Part shown: piece by piece, positions 5,519-6,445 of the stretch
Layout: each line of letters starts with the position of its first letter
Numbering within the stretch: position 1 is the stretch's first letter
Assembly: GCA_964522445.1 (NCBI GenBank)
Contig: CAZFUY010000134.1
Span: 1-6,445, forward strand
Direction: 5' to 3'
Length of the DNA: 6,445 nt
Origin: CAZFUY01 sp964522445
GTDB taxonomy: Bacteria > Pseudomonadota > Gammaproteobacteria > SZUA-229
Notes under the pieces: model-generated
What the model saw: only the letters and a program-made list of their open reading frames with translations
The model's database searches: none
Told to the model about the DNA's origin: nothing
Position numbers and translations under genes: made by a program

Positions 5519-6445
5519 ATGTTAAAAGAATTAGATAATTTACCCGAAGGTTTTTTTTCTGCAAAAGCAGAAGAGTTAAATATGTTATTAGAAAAACCAA
5601 CGCTTATTCATTTGCAGGGTGAAAAACAACAGCCTTTATTTATCAGTACTTTATTGCATGGCAATGAGACAACAGGTTTTTATGCTATTCAGAAATTATT
5701 AAGAAAATATCAGCAAAATAAATTGCCAAGAAGTTTATCTATTTTTATAGGTAATGTAGAAGCTGCAGCAGAAAATCAGAGACGACTTGAACGACAGGTT
5801 GACTTTAATCGTATCTGGCCGGGCACGCATGAACATTTTCTGGCAGAAGCTCACATGATGAAACAGGTTACAGATATCATGAAAGATAAACAGCCTTTTG
5901 CCAGTATTGATGTTCACAATAATACCGGCAGAAACCCTCATTATGGCTGTATTAACAAGTTAGATATAAAGTATTTATCTTTAGCAGGATTGTTTAGTAA
6001 TACCGTTGTATATTTTACCAGTCCTAAAGGTGTGCAGTCTTCAGCGTTTGCAGAATTTTGTCCATCGGTAACTCTGGAATGTGGTCAATCGGGTCAGATG
6101 GATGGCGTTGATCATGCGCTAAGATATTTAGATGCAGTTTTAAATTTAGATGAAATAGCATCAACTGTACCTGATCATATTAATTTATTTCATACCGTTG
6201 CAAGAGTTTTTATACCCGATGGTTATTCATTTGGTTTTTCAGATGATGCCACTATTAATCTTCACCCTGAAATAGAAATGTACAATTTTAGAGAGATGGA
6301 ATCAGGAACATCGATAGCCTCTATTGAGCCAGAGAGTTGTGCTTTTTTAGAAGCCTACGATGATGATGAGCGTGAAGTGGGACGAGATTATTTTGAATAT
6401 AATGATTGTGAAATTGTACTTAGAAAACCTGTTATGCCAGCAATG
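5519..6445 (+). CDS. Aspartoacylase/succinylglutamate desuccinylase-like zinc hydrolase, 3' end cut by window
   Basis: An open frame of 309 codons starts at the ATG at 5519 and runs off the right edge without a stop. It matches the AstE/aspartoacylase branch of the M14 zinc carboxypeptidase fold, which hydrolyses N-acyl or amide bonds of amino acids. Key residues are all present: zinc ligands H47 and E50 in LLHGNETTG, the substrate-binding DFNR (95-98), the third zinc ligand H133 in SIDVHNNTG, and the likely catalytic E187 in TLECGQSG. From about residue 220 a beta-rich C-terminal domain follows. Relatives are about 320-370 residues, so only a short tail is probably missing. The Shine-Dalgarno site is weak (ATGAG, 5506-5510), which suggests translation linked to the ligase gene 24 bases upstream. 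The natural substrate is unknown; the ligase product or a related acyl amino acid is the obvious candidate, by inference. Confidence 0.9.
   Translation, partial: MLKELDNLPEGFFSAKAEELNMLLEKPTLIHLQGEKQQPLFISTLLHGNETTGFYAIQKLLRKYQQNKLPRSLSIFIGNVEAAAENQRRLERQVDFNRIWPGTHEHFLAEAHMMKQVTDIMKDKQPFASIDVHNNTGRNPHYGCINKLDIKYLSLAGLFSNTVVYFTSPKGVQSSAFAEFCPSVTLECGQSGQMDGVDHALRYLDAVLNLDEIASTVPDHINLFHTVARVFIPDGYSFGFSDDATINLHPEIEMYNFREMESGTSIASIEPESCAFLEAYDDDEREVGRDYFEYNDCEIVLRKPVMPAM

Noticed and set aside
5291..5941. Minus-strand open frames antisense to the ligase and hydrolase genes
   Set aside because: The sense frames carry clear family motifs; the antisense products are short, hydrophobic and low in complexity, as expected for shadows in AT-rich DNA.

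Overview
The window looks like chromosomal DNA from an AT-rich gammaproteobacterium, probably one that can live with little or no oxygen. The evidence is a typical proteobacterial metH end, purine-rich Shine-Dalgarno sites, a well-formed FNR/Anr-type box, and a GCS2-like ligase plus aspartoacylase-like pair of a kind known from proteobacteria. I cannot name the genus. There are five protein genes, two of them cut by the window edges. I see no rRNA, tRNA, CRISPR array or recognisable transposase.

Layout: (1) 1-405, the last 134 residues of cobalamin-dependent methionine synthase (MetH). (2) 406-838, a gene-free region. Its left half holds nested inverted repeats, including a perfect 15-bp repeat around a 50-nt loop ending in a T run. 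Its right half holds an FNR/Anr-like palindrome upstream of the next gene. (3) 839-2845, a 668-residue exported protein of unknown function. It has two near-identical four-cysteine repeats, a predicted TIG/IPT-like beta domain and an unrecognised C-terminal region. (4) 2864-3790 on the minus strand, a convergent 308-residue helical, coiled-coil-like cytoplasmic protein with an acidic linker and a basic, tryptophan-rich tail, also unrecognised. (5) 3791-4054, a divergent promoter region with short direct repeats at exact 11-bp spacing next to a minus-strand -10 element, as expected for an OmpR/PhoB-type operator. (6) 4055-5494 and 5519-6445 (the latter runs off the window), a two-gene operon for a glutamate-cysteine-ligase-like (GCS2-type) carboxylate-amine ligase and an aspartoacylase/succinylglutamate desuccinylase-like zinc hydrolase.

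How the genes may work together: metH is a housekeeping neighbour with no visible link to the rest. The ligase and hydrolase are probably co-transcribed and suggest making and trimming an amide-linked glutamyl or amino-acid compound, rather than ordinary glutathione synthesis alone. The exported cysteine-repeat protein and the coiled-coil protein are the least understood parts. The former is probably under oxygen control, and the latter may be under a two-component response regulator. Both regulatory statements are inferred from motif patterns.
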